The notes under the pieces: generated by a model | What the model saw: only the letters and a program-made list of their open reading frames with translations | Told to the model about the DNA's origin: nothing | Database searches by the model: none | In this document: piece after piece, positions 1 to 10,372 of the stretch | Layout: each line of letters starts with the position of its first letter | How positions within the stretch are numbered: the stretch's first letter is position 1 | Program-made: the position numbers and the translations under genes | Origin: Persicaria tinctoria | Taxonomy: Eukaryota; Streptophyta; Magnoliopsida; Caryophyllales; Polygonaceae | Length of the DNA: 64,000 nucleotides | Direction: 5' to 3' | NCBI GenBank assembly: GCA_037127255.1 | Contig: JBANSL010000002.1 | Location: forward strand, 98,672,519 to 98,736,518

Positions 1-38
1 GAGATTCTGTCCTGAATCTTACCCCCTTTGTCTTGTAG

Positions 39-996
39 GCCCAAAATCTATTGATGTATCTGTTGCTGAGCAAAAGGACAGTTCAGATGGTGGTATGCGG
101 TTAAGTGTGAGGTTAGGCAAACACAAGGTAGAAGAACTAAGATGTTCAGTAGTGAACCAGGCTGGAATGAAAGGATGCAAGTTGGAAGGCCTTACTGAAT
201 GTAAACTAGTGTGGAAAAATGGTGAAGACATGTTGAATGATTTTACCGACAATGGTGAACTTTGCATGAGGGCGGTTTGTGCTCTCTATAGGAAATACAA
301 CTCTTTGGGTGTCTGGAAGGATCATACTAGATCAACTCGTTTCAGAGGATTCAGTCCACCTTATGAAACAAGGTATGGCTACTTCACAAGTGTTTATATT
401 TGTTATTCTTTGACAACAAACACTCAAGACTTGCTACTTCGCTTTGAAACTGAACAGACAAGTCCCAAAGTCCCTATTCGTTAAGGAAAATCATAATATT
501 TTCTAAGACGATCTCTTTGTTATGCTATCAAATAACCTTCTGTAGCAGTTAGCAGCACTGCAAGTCAACAGATATATAGTGAGTAATTTGTTGATGTCAA
601 ATTGCCAATGTGATATAGAGATAAGTTTGTCCTGATTAAGAAGAACCGAACAGTTAAGCATCATCCTAGTTTATGGCTTCCCAGTTAACTCAATAACCTT
701 TTTTTTGTTAAAATAAAAAAATAAAAAAAAGGACATTTGAACACTTTAGGAAACTATTGTGAGCTGAGTGGTTGTGATTCATTGCTTATGTTTTCAGGGG
801 CATGGCTTTGGGCAAGCTTCTTACCAGTGGGGATCCAGAAGGCAAGCTGAAAATGTCATTAGCCGAGTTTGAACAGTCAGACCCGCCTGGACTCGAGGAT
901 TGTAGGCTCATTGCCAAGCACCATCACAAGGTTTTGTTTGAGATCTACAAGAAAGAACTTGATCCACTCTTTATGTCTATTGATGATATGAACTGA
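39..996 (+). CDS. C-terminal two exons of an uncharacterised plant protein
   Basis: Partial gene entering from the left edge. The first visible exon runs 39-372 after a TTGTAG acceptor, and the last exon runs 798-996 to TGA. The junction is in phase: the split Arg codon gives ...YETR then GMALGKLL. The visible product is about 177 residues, starting PKSIDVSVAEQ and ending SIDDMN. It is charged, has no transmembrane segment, and contains a Cys-rich stretch (GCKLEGLTECKLVW) followed by a helical RAVCALYRK segment. The last exon has the look of a conserved C-terminal helix pair (SGDPEGKLKMSLAEF; LFEIYKKELDPLF). I recognise the general style of a conserved plant protein of unknown role but cannot name the family. 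Upstream exons lie outside the window. The 425-bp intron contains only AT-rich sequence. Confidence 0.7.
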
Positions 997-1350
997 TCTT
1001 TTTCTATCTTCTTGGTCCGTTTCAGAATCTTCATTCTTCAGTATTCACACTAATGATATCTGCTGTAGGATTCTTAATTTTTAATCACATATATATACTA
1101 ATTCCTTTTGTTTGTATCAAAATCTCTGTTTTTTTTTTTTAAATAATGACATGAATGTTTTGAGGTTATCATCTAATCATTTACAGTTCCGAACACTATC
1201 CTACAAAGCACTCAAATTGGGGAAAACTAAGTGGTAAGCCATCAGAGAAGCTCAATCTAAGTTAAGTCATGAGTACCCATCCTAACACAAATGTTATTCC
1301 TGAGATTTGAACCCTTAAGAGGTTATTGATACCGATATGAAATGACATGA
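997..1350. other. Intergenic, no gene seen
   Basis: 3' flank of the preceding gene up to the solo LTR. It is AT-rich with a T-run near 1129-1140. No ORF, RNA gene or repeat is recognised. Confidence 0.6.
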
Positions 1351-1355
1351 GACTC

Positions 1356-1850
1356 TGTTGGGCTAAGTTCCCTCCTTAATGGGCTATAAGGTTTGGACCG
1401 GCCCATATAAAAAGAAGGCTCGATGGTCTACTTGACCAATATACAAAGATGGCAACCTAAGGATATTTCTAGAAAAATGTAGAAAGGCAAAGCTCTAGAC
1501 CAATCATGAAGTTAGGGAGCCTAGATTATAAACAAAGTAGCTAGATAATTCTAGATACTTGAAAGAAGAGTAGGTCGGTGATGGAGGAATTGATCCACCG
1601 ACATATGAGGGCTATAAATAGCCTAAGGAGTCTTGGTTTGGAGCACAAAAAAAAACACAAGCAAAGCAAATCCAAGCATATGGTGACTGTGAGAGATCAA
1701 GCCTAGTAAGAGTAAGTGTAGTGTGAGCCACAAAATTATATAGTGAGAGTGATATTCTTGTAAGTGTTTTCTACTATATAATAAGAGTGCCACTTTTATA
1801 CAAAGTGAATCTTAATCACACGAAGAGGGAAAACCCGATTTTCCCCAACA
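1356..1850. mobile_element. Solo LTR (Copia-like) with 5-bp target duplication
   Basis: A 495-bp element beginning TGTTGGG and ending CCCAACA, so the ends form a perfect 7-bp inverted repeat with canonical TG...CA. It is flanked by the direct repeat GACTC at 1351-1355 and 1851-1855, the 5-bp duplication typical of LTR-retrotransposon integrase. A TATA-like TATAAATAG lies near 1613, consistent with an LTR promoter on the plus strand. No internal region, primer site or second LTR is adjacent, so this is a solo LTR left by intra-element recombination. Copia is suggested by the short length and TGTTGGG end but is not proven. Confidence 0.88.
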
Positions 1851-1855
1851 GACTC

Positions 1856-2151
1856 ATCCAAACAAAACAATTGGAGGTCGACTTACAATCACAGAAATTG
1901 TTATGGTTGGGGAATCCAAATAAAGCAATTCAATCATGTAGGTGTGGATTGTCGGTTTGCCACTATCATTATTCCATACACATGAAAAAATTATTCTTCT
2001 AACTTTTTTTTTAAAACCAAATGTATTCATCTGTGTAAATTCCTTTGAAATGCCTTAGCTATATATATCTTCGAAGTTCTGAAACAAGGAAAAGAACATC
2101 TTTGAAGATTGAGTAGCTTCATTTTTAAGCAAAAGATCACTCAAATTCAAG
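1856..2151 (+). promoter_or_regulatory. Candidate promoter and 5' leader of the PP2-like gene
   Basis: A TATATATAT stretch at about 2060-2068 lies some 85 nt before the ATG at 2152 and is a plausible TATA box. The solo LTR ends only about 300 bp upstream of the start codon, so it may contribute regulatory sequence. No other motif is recognised. Confidence 0.35.
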
Positions 2152-3522
2152 ATGGCCAATGCTCAGTATAACCTGCTCAAGAGAGGAGTTCTCATCGATG
2201 GCAACAAGGTATATTAATCAATCTATCTATATATATTTTCATGTGTACAATATATTATATTTCGGATAATTATACCATGGTAGTATAATTTTAAAATTGA
2301 TGATCATCCTGAGATTTTTATAACACAAAGATTGATCGATAGATGTATTGATATATACTCTTCATTTTTAATAAAGCCCATCATATTGGAATTGGCAGAT
2401 GTTTAAGCTTGATGATGAACTTCGAATGACAGTTGAGCTCTTTGCTAGAGCTCTTACCATCACCTGGGACTCCAGTGACCAATACTGGAACTACTTTGTT
2501 GACCGATTGAGAGGTACTTCAATTTGATACTATATACTAGGGCCGGGTCAAGCTATTAGTAAGTCTCATATATGTATATTGTATATTGATAGTAGTTTGA
2601 AACCATTTTAATTTATAAGACCTGATTTCTCACGATCTGCTAACCAAGGCTATATATGTTTGATAAAAGTGTAGCGGACTGATGGGGTGCTTATAGGTGT
2701 GTGATTCCAAAAGCTAACTAAACTAAAATTTTATATTTATTTCATTTAAAACTATATAATATCAAAACCAAAAGATCTGAAAAGCTAGTTGATGGCCGGT
2801 GATAAACATAGCCATGAGTCTTCTTCATATTGTTTATCCTCACTTTAGACCTTGAAAATGAACCATTCTTCTTAAGATATGAGTTAGATTAAGGAATAAA
2901 AGTCCATAATCAAATTGTTCATATATTCTCCCTTTCTACCTACAAAATGCATGATTTTGTATTTATAAATAGAACATTAGGCTTGTTATTATTCATTTAC
3001 ATTGTGTTGCCAAAACATGTTAATTACTCTTTCATCCTCGACGATCTCACTCAGAAATTTCACAACAATAACAAGTAAATCGAGATCTATTTGATGTGCA
3101 GTGGAGGTGAATGCATTGAGGTGGCTGAGCTATTGAATGTATGTTGGTTAGAGATTGATGGCCACCTAGAAACTCACTTTCTTACACCCTGCACTGAATA
3201 TGAAGTGTTTTTTGACATCCAAATCACACCTGGTGCTTACGGATTCAAGGCCCCTGTGAAATTCACCCTCATAGCTCCCTGTGGGCGCAAGCTTGAGTTC
3301 GAGAAGTCGTTGAATGAGTTGAAGGGGAGAGGATGGACTCAGGTCTCCATCAGCAAGTTCCTCACTCCTGCATCGAATCAATGCGATGACAAGAGCAAGG
3401 TTGGGTTCAGGCTCTACGAGTACGTTAATGGACAGTGGAAGTCTGGGCTTATTGTTCGCGGTGTCATTATCCGCCCTACGAAGGTCTCAATGTTAAGCGC
3501 CACAGACCTGGAGTTGGACTAA
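2152..3522 (+). CDS. PP2-like (phloem protein 2 / Nictaba-domain) lectin
   Basis: Three exons: 2152-2208, 2399-2513 and 3107-3522, giving 195 residues. Exon 1 encodes MANAQYNLLKRGVLIDGNK. Exon 2 encodes MFKLDDELRMTVELFARA onward. Exon 3 carries the PP2 core: VAELLNVCWLEIDG, a central beta-rich part, then the conserved end FRLYEYVNGQWKSGLIVRGVIIRP. For exon 3 the acceptor inside GTGGAG at 3105-3106 keeps the frame (G + GT = Gly); the nearby CAG at 3099-3101 would shift it. PP2/Nictaba proteins bind N-glycan-type carbohydrate and occur in phloem or in the nucleus and cytosol. The short N-terminus without F-box resembles the PP2-A subgroup. There is no signal peptide. All exons are open and splice sites are GT-AG, so it looks functional. 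Confidence 0.85.
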
Positions 3523-3913
3523 GGCCGTGTTTGGCGCGAAGTTCTTATTCTCAACCAGAATGATGTATAAGCTATTAAACTTGTAGATTTTTTTTACGTG
3601 ACCTAATCGGCAAAAATCATGTATTAGTAAACCGGTTTGCGTTGACCGACTCGACCCACTGAAGGAGAAAATAAACTATTGTGATTTATAATATGAGTAT
3701 TAACTCTGCCATACTTGAAATAAATATTGACCTCAATGCTATAAAATAATATTTGGGAGGGAAAAGAGAGAGACTCACAATTAATGTGTGTAAACTATGA
3801 GAGTAGCTTCTAACAACAATTCAAATGACATTGTCGAAGGTAAAGTCAATTGGAGTAACTCATTCCGACTATTGTCAGTGTTAGTTTCGATGGGCAAAGG
3901 AAACTTATAAACA
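3523..3913. other. Intergenic AT-rich sequence
   Basis: 3' flank of the PP2-like gene. No gene or repeat is recognised. Confidence 0.55.
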
Positions 3914-4106
3914 ATACCCCTATGTTCCACACGCTTTTTTAAAATGATAAAAACTATATAAAATATTCATTTTTAAAAAAAAATTTAACAAGTTTGGACT
4001 TCTTAATAATAACTACGAAATTGTTAAAAAAATTATTTAAAAAACTAGATATTTAATATAGTTTTTAGCTCTTAAAAAAAGCGTGTGTGAATAGTAAAAT
4101 GGGTAT
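3914..4106. repeat. Near-palindromic element (MITE-like fold-back)
   Basis: The left side (ATACCC..., then CACACGCTTTTTTAAAA..., about 3914-3990) is the imperfect reverse complement of the right side (about 4026-4106, ending ...GCGTGTG...GGGTAT). The two arms, about 80 bp each, could fold into one hairpin. No ORF is present. The LINE inserted 23 bp beyond its right end. Target duplications are not clear. Confidence 0.55.
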
Positions 4107-4128
4107 ATAGACTCCTTTCAATATGGTT

Positions 4129-4144
4129 AAGTAAATAGACCCAT
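4129..4144. repeat. LINE target-site duplication, left copy
   Basis: AAGTAAATAGACCCAT here is repeated exactly at 10357-10372. The two copies bracket the LINE. The leading A residues are ambiguous with the poly(A) tail on the right side. Confidence 0.93.
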
Positions 4145-4245
4145 TGAGGGACGTTTGTGTAATTAATCTGGACGTACAGGGCTGGAAAAAAACTCCATGT
4201 TTCAATTTCCCCCAGTTCCGAGGGCGAGCGCTGCTTCGTCGGCGT

Positions 4246-4269
4246 CCCCCCCCCCCCCCCCCCCCCCCC
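4246..4269. repeat. 24-nt poly(C) tract in the LINE 5' UTR
   Basis: An uninterrupted run of 24 C residues ending about 30 nt before the ORF1 ATG. The complementary strand is a G24 run able to form G-quadruplexes. The exact length may be affected by polymerase or sequencing slippage. Confidence 0.9.
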
Positions 4270-4297
4270 TCCGACACATGCTAATGACCCTAATCAG

Positions 4298-6127
4298 ATG
4301 CAAACCGATAACCAGAAGGAGCAACCACCACCAATAGTCCCCCCGTCAGAACCACCGGACCCCAAGAAGTCTTGGAAAGAGATGGTGGTTGGAGGGGGCG
4401 TCTCCCAACCCAGGACCTCAATTTGCAGCGAATTCCTGGAAGGTAAGATTACCATCTCCTTCCCATTTGGGAAAGACGGTGATCCGGAGGTCCATATCAA
4501 CGAGGATGTCATCGAAGCCCTTGCCAGCGTTTGGAGCAACTCCCTGGTGATCAAGCTCTTAGGTACCCCTCTCCCGTTCTTGCTTATGGAAAGGAAGATT
4601 CGGGAATTATGGAACAAATTCGGGAGGATCCAAATCATCGACCTCCCCTATGGGAATTTCCTGGTGAGATTCGAATCGGAGAAGAGCTGTCAGGAAGCCC
4701 TTTCTGGAGGGCCGTGGGCAGTGTTTGGACGATGCCTAACTCTGCGCGCCTGGACTCCGGAATTCCATCCTAAGGACCCGATCAAGACCACGCCGGCCTG
4801 GGTCAGGATAGTCGACCTCCCACTCCACCTTTACCAGGAGGATGTGCTGCTACAAGCTGCGGCTGGCCTTGGTACTCCGATAAGGGTGGATAACAGGACA
4901 ACATTCACGGGCAGAGGGCGTTTTGCTCGCGTGTGCGTGGAGGTTGATTTGGGAGAACCATTGAAGGGCACCATCGGCATCAATGGCCACCGTTACTTGG
5001 TCGAGTATGAAGGTATCCCGGCGATTTGTTTCCAGTGTGGCCGGGTGGGGCACGTGAAACAACTTTGTCCTACTGTGTCAAGCATAGGAACGCAAAATAC
5101 GCCGCCCACGGACAGTGAGAGCACCGGTAAGCCAGGGGAAGAGGAACAACTCGGTCTCGCAGGTAAGCCCAAAAACAATCACAGTGGCAACCCCGGCCTC
5201 CGTGGGGAATGGATGGAGGTGAAGCGTCGTCAGAAACCCAGGTCCAACCAGCAAAGGAGACGAAACTCGAGCAACGCCCAGGGGGCGAATTTCAATCACA
5301 GTTTTCCCGCCAAGCAACCTGCAACAAAAGGGTCCGAGGAAGGAGAGACGACTAATAGGAACACCAACGATGACAGAAAGGAAGAGAAGGAGAAGAGCAA
5401 TCCGCCCAACCCGGAGGAGCCATCGGAGATGGAGATTCAGGCACCGGAAGGGACAATCCAACCGTCTGCTGAGACGACCGTTGGAAAGGGAGAGACGTTG
5501 AGCCACCCTCGTGAAAGCAACTCATTCAATGCTCTTGAAATCCTAATGGAAGAGGAGGAAAAGGAAAAGGTAGAAGGGACAGAGGAATCGCCTATTGAAG
5601 ACACCGACATTCGAGATGGAACGACTACCAACGTCAATGGGATCTCTGCCTCTGCTAAGCCGCAATTCACTAATGATGATGTGGGAACCCCAAGTGCCAG
5701 CAGAGTGGTGCTTGAGAACCCTATTCCTAACATAGGGGCCCAGTACTTGCTCTCGAATGTGGACCGGGCCCAAAGGAAAGAAGTTGACAGAAGGAAATCC
5801 AAGAGGAAAGGAAAGGCTAAGGAAAATGGGCCGGTTAGCGCTTTGGTGATAGCTACCAACATTAAAAAACACGCTAAAGGCCCAAAGAATAAAAGGAAGA
5901 TTGTGACAGCTAATCTTCCCTTAGCTTTGGAGATACCAACACCGCAAAAACAAGAGGAGAGACAGGTTACTTTCATCTGTGATCCCAGAGCGATCAACGC
6001 GAGTCTACGGCCGATCAATGGGCGTTTCTGGGATGGGATGGAAAAGGATCACTCCACATCGATGTCGGAAAAGCCGGGTGAACGGGGGAAAGCAGTTCCG
6101 CCACAAGTGGATGGGGTTTTTAATTGA
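4298..6127 (+). CDS. LINE ORF1 protein (DUF4283 plus CCHC zinc knuckle)
   Basis: An intact 609-residue ORF. A proline-rich N-terminus (to about residue 25) leads into a DUF4283-type RRM-like domain (about residues 45-190; core motifs GRIQIIDLPYGNFLVRF and GPWAVFGRCLTLRAW). A zinc knuckle follows at about residues 244-257 (C-x2-C-x4-H-x4-C within CFQCGRVGHVKQLC). The second half is a long charged, low-complexity tail rich in E, K, N and S with basic stretches (RRKSKRKGKAKE). This matches plant LINE ORF1 proteins, which bind element RNA and package it with ORF2p. It ends 61 nt before ORF2, which is in another frame. No frameshift or stop is seen, so this half of the element is undamaged. Confidence 0.93.
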   Translation: MQTDNQKEQPPPIVPPSEPPDPKKSWKEMVVGGGVSQPRTSICSEFLEGKITISFPFGKDGDPEVHINEDVIEALASVWSNSLVIKLLGTPLPFLLMERKIRELWNKFGRIQIIDLPYGNFLVRFESEKSCQEALSGGPWAVFGRCLTLRAWTPEFHPKDPIKTTPAWVRIVDLPLHLYQEDVLLQAAAGLGTPIRVDNRTTFTGRGRFARVCVEVDLGEPLKGTIGINGHRYLVEYEGIPAICFQCGRVGHVKQLCPTVSSIGTQNTPPTDSESTGKPGEEEQLGLAGKPKNNHSGNPGLRGEWMEVKRRQKPRSNQQRRRNSSNAQGANFNHSFPAKQPATKGSEEGETTNRNTNDDRKEEKEKSNPPNPEEPSEMEIQAPEGTIQPSAETTVGKGETLSHPRESNSFNALEILMEEEEKEKVEGTEESPIEDTDIRDGTTTNVNGISASAKPQFTNDDVGTPSASRVVLENPIPNIGAQYLLSNVDRAQRKEVDRRKSKRKGKAKENGPVSALVIATNIKKHAKGPKNKRKIVTANLPLALEIPTPQKQEERQVTFICDPRAINASLRPINGRFWDGMEKDHSTSMSEKPGERGKAVPPQVDGVFN

Positions 6128-6188
6128 GGACTTTCTGCCCCTTTGCTCTTTCTGCTTGTTTTATCTTTCCTTTCTTTTGAATTTCCTT

Positions 6189-9100
6189 ATGAAGATCTTA
6201 ATGTGGAATTGCTTTGGTGCAGGTAAAAAATCCTTCCTCCGCACTATTAGATACATCTGTAGAACTTGCTTGATCGATGTCCTGGCTATCTCGGAACCTC
6301 GTATTTCCGGGGAAGCGGCTAGGGAAGTGTGTGATAAACTGGATTTTGACAAAGTGGAGAGGGTGGAGGCTAGTGGTTTTGCGGGTGGTATCTGGCTTCT
6401 ATGGAAGGAAAGAAACTGCAATTTGAGCATTGAAACCATGAATCCAAATTTTATTCATGCTTCCTGGGTGAAGGGAGGCAAGAAAGGCAATCTGGTTGTT
6501 GTTTACGGCCCCCCCACTGTCGCTTGAAGAGTTCCTTTCTGGGATGATCTCGAAAGGGCGTTGAGCAACATCGCGGGGGACGTCTTTATAGGTGGCGATT
6601 TCAATTGCATAATATCTAGTGAAGAAACTGATGGAGGCACCGACGCTATCCACAGGGATGCTCAGCGCTTCAAGAACCTGTTTAACCGTTTCGACTTCAT
6701 CGATCTCGGCTTTACGGGCCCAGCGTTTACTTGGAGCAAGAAGATCCTGGGAGGTATTGAGGTCTCTAAACGTCTGGACAGAGTGATCACTAACCTCACT
6801 GGGAGGATGAACTGGCCGGAAGCCAGAGTCAGGCACTTACCGAGGTACTCCTCCGACCATAATCCGTTACTTCTGGAGCTTGAACCTGACATTCGGAAGA
6901 ACAAGAACAGACGTCCTTTCCGTTTTGAGGCTGCTTGGCTCACACACCCTGACTTCATTCGGTTCGTTGAGGTTAAGTGGGGCAGAGATAAACCGATTGG
7001 TGCTGCGTTGAAATGTCTGAGCAAGGACCTCCAATGTTGGAACAAGGAGGTGTTCGGCAACATCTTTACCAGAAAGAAAAGTCTGATGGAGGCCCTTGGG
7101 GAGGTTCAATCCCAAATCTCTGCTGGCGCAGGTGATGAGGTTAGGGCTCAGGAAGAAAGGATCAAGGGTAAACTTGACGAAGCGTTTGAACAGGAAGAAA
7201 TCTTGTGGATGCAGAAATCGAGAGAAAACTGGCTTGCCCTCGGAGAACGCAATTCTAAGTTCTTTCACACTTCTACTATCATCAGGAGGAAGCATAATAG
7301 GGTGGAGGGGTTATTTGACGACGACAACAGATGGATCGAAGACAACATGGAGCTGGAAAACTTGGCCCTACAGTTCTTCAAAAATCTGTATAAGGAGGAG
7401 GAGAGGAATCAAACTGCGGTCCTTGAGGCTAATTTCCCGGAACTCGAGTCATCCATCTGGGAGGGCTTGAGTTGTGATATTACTAAGGATGAAGTTTGGA
7501 AAGCCTTCAAGAGCATGGGTGCCTATAAAGCCCCAGGTTTAGATGGCTTCCAACCCATCTTCTACCATAAATGTTGGAACCTTGTGGGATCGGCAGCGAC
7601 TTCTCTTGTCCGGGAGTTCTTCAGTTCTTGCAGATTGCCTGCTGACATCAATGACACTCTTATCACCCTTTTACCAAAGGTTGGAAAACCGGAACGTGTT
7701 AGCCAGTTCAGGGGGATTAGTTTGTGTAACGTGAACTACAAAGCTATCACCAAGGTCCTCGCTAACAGACTGCAACCGCTCATGGGTAAACTGGTGGGTC
7801 CAACACAAAGCAGCTTTATCCCGGGGAGGTTGATTTCGGACAATGTGGTGATCGCTCAAGAGGTGGTGCATTCCATGAGGAGGAAGAAGGGGAAGAAGGG
7901 TTGGCTTTGCCTCAAGCTTGACCTGGAGAAAGCGTACGACAGGCTCAGCTGGGATTTCATAGAAGACACCCTCAGATGGGCGGGTTTTCCGAGCACCTGG
8001 ATAGAGAGAATCATGGTATGCATCAGGAGCACCAGAATGCAACTCTTATGGAATGGAGAAGTCTCCGACCAATTCACCCCGACTAGAGGCATCCGGCAGG
8101 GCGACCCTCTTTCTCCATACATCTTCATTCTATGTATGGAACGACTTTCCCACATCATCGAGACCGCTGTCGGAGAAGAAACTTGGAAACCGATCAAGTT
8201 ATCAAGGTATGGTCCGAAACTTTCACATTTGTTTTTCGCTGACGATATACTTCTTTTCGCGGAAGCATCTATAGCCCAGATGAAGATCATGAAGGGTTGC
8301 CTGGATAAGTTCTGCCTTTCCTTTGGTCAGAGAGTGTGCCTACAGAAGTCCAAATTCTTCGTCTCTAGCAATGTCAGTTCTATTCTAACCAAGAAGATCG
8401 CCGACTGCAACGGGATTATGTCAACAAAAAACCTTGGTCGGTACCTGGGGGTTCCTCTCCTCCACTCCAGGATCAAAGGCGCGGATTTCGACTTTATTTC
8501 GGATAAAATTGCTGCTAAACTCGCCGGCTGGAAGACTAGGACTTTGAGCTTTGCAGGACGAATTACCCTTACTAATTCGGTCCTCTCGGCCATCCCGTCC
8601 TACTGTATGGGGACGCTACGCACCCCGTCGATCGTTTGCAGGAAGATTGACAAGACTTGTAGAGGTTTCCTGTGGGGATCGACTTCATCCGAGAGGAAGG
8701 TTCATAAGGTCGCGTGGGACGAGGTCACTAGGCCCAAAAGCTGTGGTGGCCTAGGGATAAAATCCATGGGATATATGAATCTGGCTTTAATCGGTAAGTT
8801 GGGGTGGCGTTTTTTGATGGAGGAGAAAGGTATGTGGAGGGAGGTTCTGAGTGGCAAGTATATTGGGAAAGCTTTGGGCACTTCAGCGAGCGCCTCCCAT
8901 GTGTGGAAGAGCATTCGAGCAGGACTTGGAGACATCATTAAGCCAGTTCTGAGATGGAATGTCAGGAACGGGGAAAGCACGGAGTTCTGGGGCGATTGCT
9001 GGATCCTCGAGGACCCGCTGGGCAGTTTCAGCATGACAGGAGACAGGGAGGAGCACACTGGTACTGTCGCCGATTACTGGATCGAAGGGAGAGGATGGGA

Positions 9101-10283
9101 CTGGGATAAGCTCTCACACCGCCTTCCCACGGAGATCCTGATGTCGCTGGCCTCCATTTGCATAGGAGAAGGTGAGGACCTCCCAAGCTGGAAGCACTCA
9201 AAAGATGGGGATTACACGACGGGTACCGGCTATGCTGCGATCAGCGGATGGGACTCGTGGAGGAGCAATGACAGCCATTTTTTCAAGGCGATTTGGTCTC
9301 TCCAGGTGAACGAAAGGGTTAGAACTTTTATATGGCTCTTAAGCAAGGGAGGCGTCCTCACAAACAAAGAAAGGGTTCGAAGAGGACTAGGTAACTCCGC
9401 TCTTTGCTCTTTATGTAAACAAGCGGATGAAACGCTCGAACACCTCTTTAGAGATTGTGGTACTGCTGATCGTTTTTGGGTGCAGGTGACAAGGACTGCG
9501 CAGAGGAGCGAAGACTGGCGGATACCCATGGCGGCTTGGATGCGAACCAACATCCTGTCCCAGGAGAAGATAGAAGAAGATAGCAACTGGAATGCGCTGT
9601 TTGCGGTAGTCATTTGGAGGATATGGAAGCGACGGAATGAGATGATCTTCCAGGGGAAAGCAACCACAAAATTAACTAAGGAAATTTGCTCGGGAGACGT
9701 CAGAGACTATAACAAAGCCATGAGGAAACAGAACCATCTGCAGACCAAGAAGGAAAAACAGCAACGCGCCATTTGCTGGGAAAAACCTCCCTCTGGGTGG
9801 ATCAAGGTGAACACGGACGGAGCTCGGAGTAAAGGTGGCCTGGCCGCTGCGGGAGGTGTTATTAGAGACGCCGACGCGAACTGGTGTGGCGGATTCACTT
9901 ATAATCTAGGGGCTTGCTCGGTGCCGTTGGCGGAATGCTGGGGGGTCGTGAAGGGCCTCGAGCTCGCTTGGGAGCTGGGTCACAAGAATGTTATCATTGA
10001 GACCGACTCGGAGGTCATTGTTAATCTTATCGCGAAGAAGGTCAAGTCCTCGCACCCTCTTTTCAGCCTGGTTGATCGTTGCCATGGCTTCCTTAGTAGG
10101 GATTGGTCCGTCCAATTCCGCCATGTGTTTCGTGAGGCCAACGCGGTTGCGGATGCGATGGCTGGGCTCGCTCTCTCTTTTACTTTAGGTGTCCACAGGT
10201 TTTCGGAACCACCAGACATTGTTTTCCCTCATTTTTTGAACGATGCAAATGGGGTTTCTTTTCCCCGTTTGTGTACACTGTAA
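6189..10283 (+). pseudogene. LINE ORF2 (endonuclease-RT-RNase H) with one premature stop
   Basis: Starts MKILMWNCFGAG at 6189. The same frame continues to TAA at 10283, broken only by TGA at 6525-6527 just after the VVYGPP motif. The APE endonuclease (about 6189-6890) keeps WNC, SEPR, GGDFN and SSDHN catalytic motifs, but the stop cuts it between YGPP and GGDFN. The reverse transcriptase (about 7500-8330) keeps APGLDG, LDLEKAYD, RGIRQGDPLSPY and FADD (8235-8246). A zf-RVT region (about 9280-9480) includes LCSLCKQADETLEHLFRDC. The RNase H (about 9800-10170) has NTDGA, AECWG, ETDSE and EANAVADAMA, so the D-E-D-D set is present. The change looks like a single substitution such as CGA to TGA. The product would be about 1364 residues if the stop were read through. 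Confidence 0.93.
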
Positions 10284-10320
10284 TCTGCTTCTTTACTTAA
10301 TCTAACTCCTCTTTGAGGAG

Positions 10321-10356
10321 GGGAGGTTTTCCTCCCAGTTTTCCCACCAAAAAAAA
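10321..10356 (+). other. 3'-terminal stem-loop and poly(A) tail of the LINE
   Basis: GGGAGG, loop TTTT, CCTCCC at 10321-10336 forms a perfect 6-bp stem. It is followed by CAGTTTTCCCACC and the A tail. A matching hairpin sits at the same distance from the tail in the short copy at 12869-13104. Some LINE reverse transcriptases recognise a 3' hairpin; that role here is inference. Confidence 0.6.
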
Positions 10357-10372
10357 AAGTAAATAGACCCAT
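10357..10372. repeat. LINE target-site duplication, right copy
   Basis: Exact copy of the 16 bp at 4129-4144. Confidence 0.93.

Larger units (their letters stand above)
4145..10356 (+). mobile_element. Full-length plant L1-type LINE, two ORFs, poly(A) tail
   Basis: A 6.2-kb non-LTR retrotransposon bracketed by a perfect 16-bp target duplication. Order: 5' UTR with a 24-nt C tract (4246-4269), ORF1 (4298-6127), a 61-nt spacer, ORF2 (6189-10283), a short 3' UTR with a stem-loop, and a short A tail. ORF2 has APE endonuclease, reverse transcriptase, zf-RVT and RNase H domains, the set typical of plant L1-clade elements with RNase H. The only clear coding defect is one in-frame TGA at 6525-6527. 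The sequence is markedly more GC-rich than its AT-rich surroundings. Such elements move by target-primed reverse transcription. Confidence 0.95.

Noticed and set aside
3099..3106. CAG acceptor at 3099-3101 for PP2-like exon 3
   Set aside because: It would put exon 3 out of frame with exon 2; the next AG at 3105-3106 restores the conserved VAELLNVCWLE frame.
5437..6018. 193-residue minus-strand ORF under LINE ORF1
   Set aside because: Shadow of the charged ORF1 tail; hydrophobic composition is what the antisense of such codons gives.
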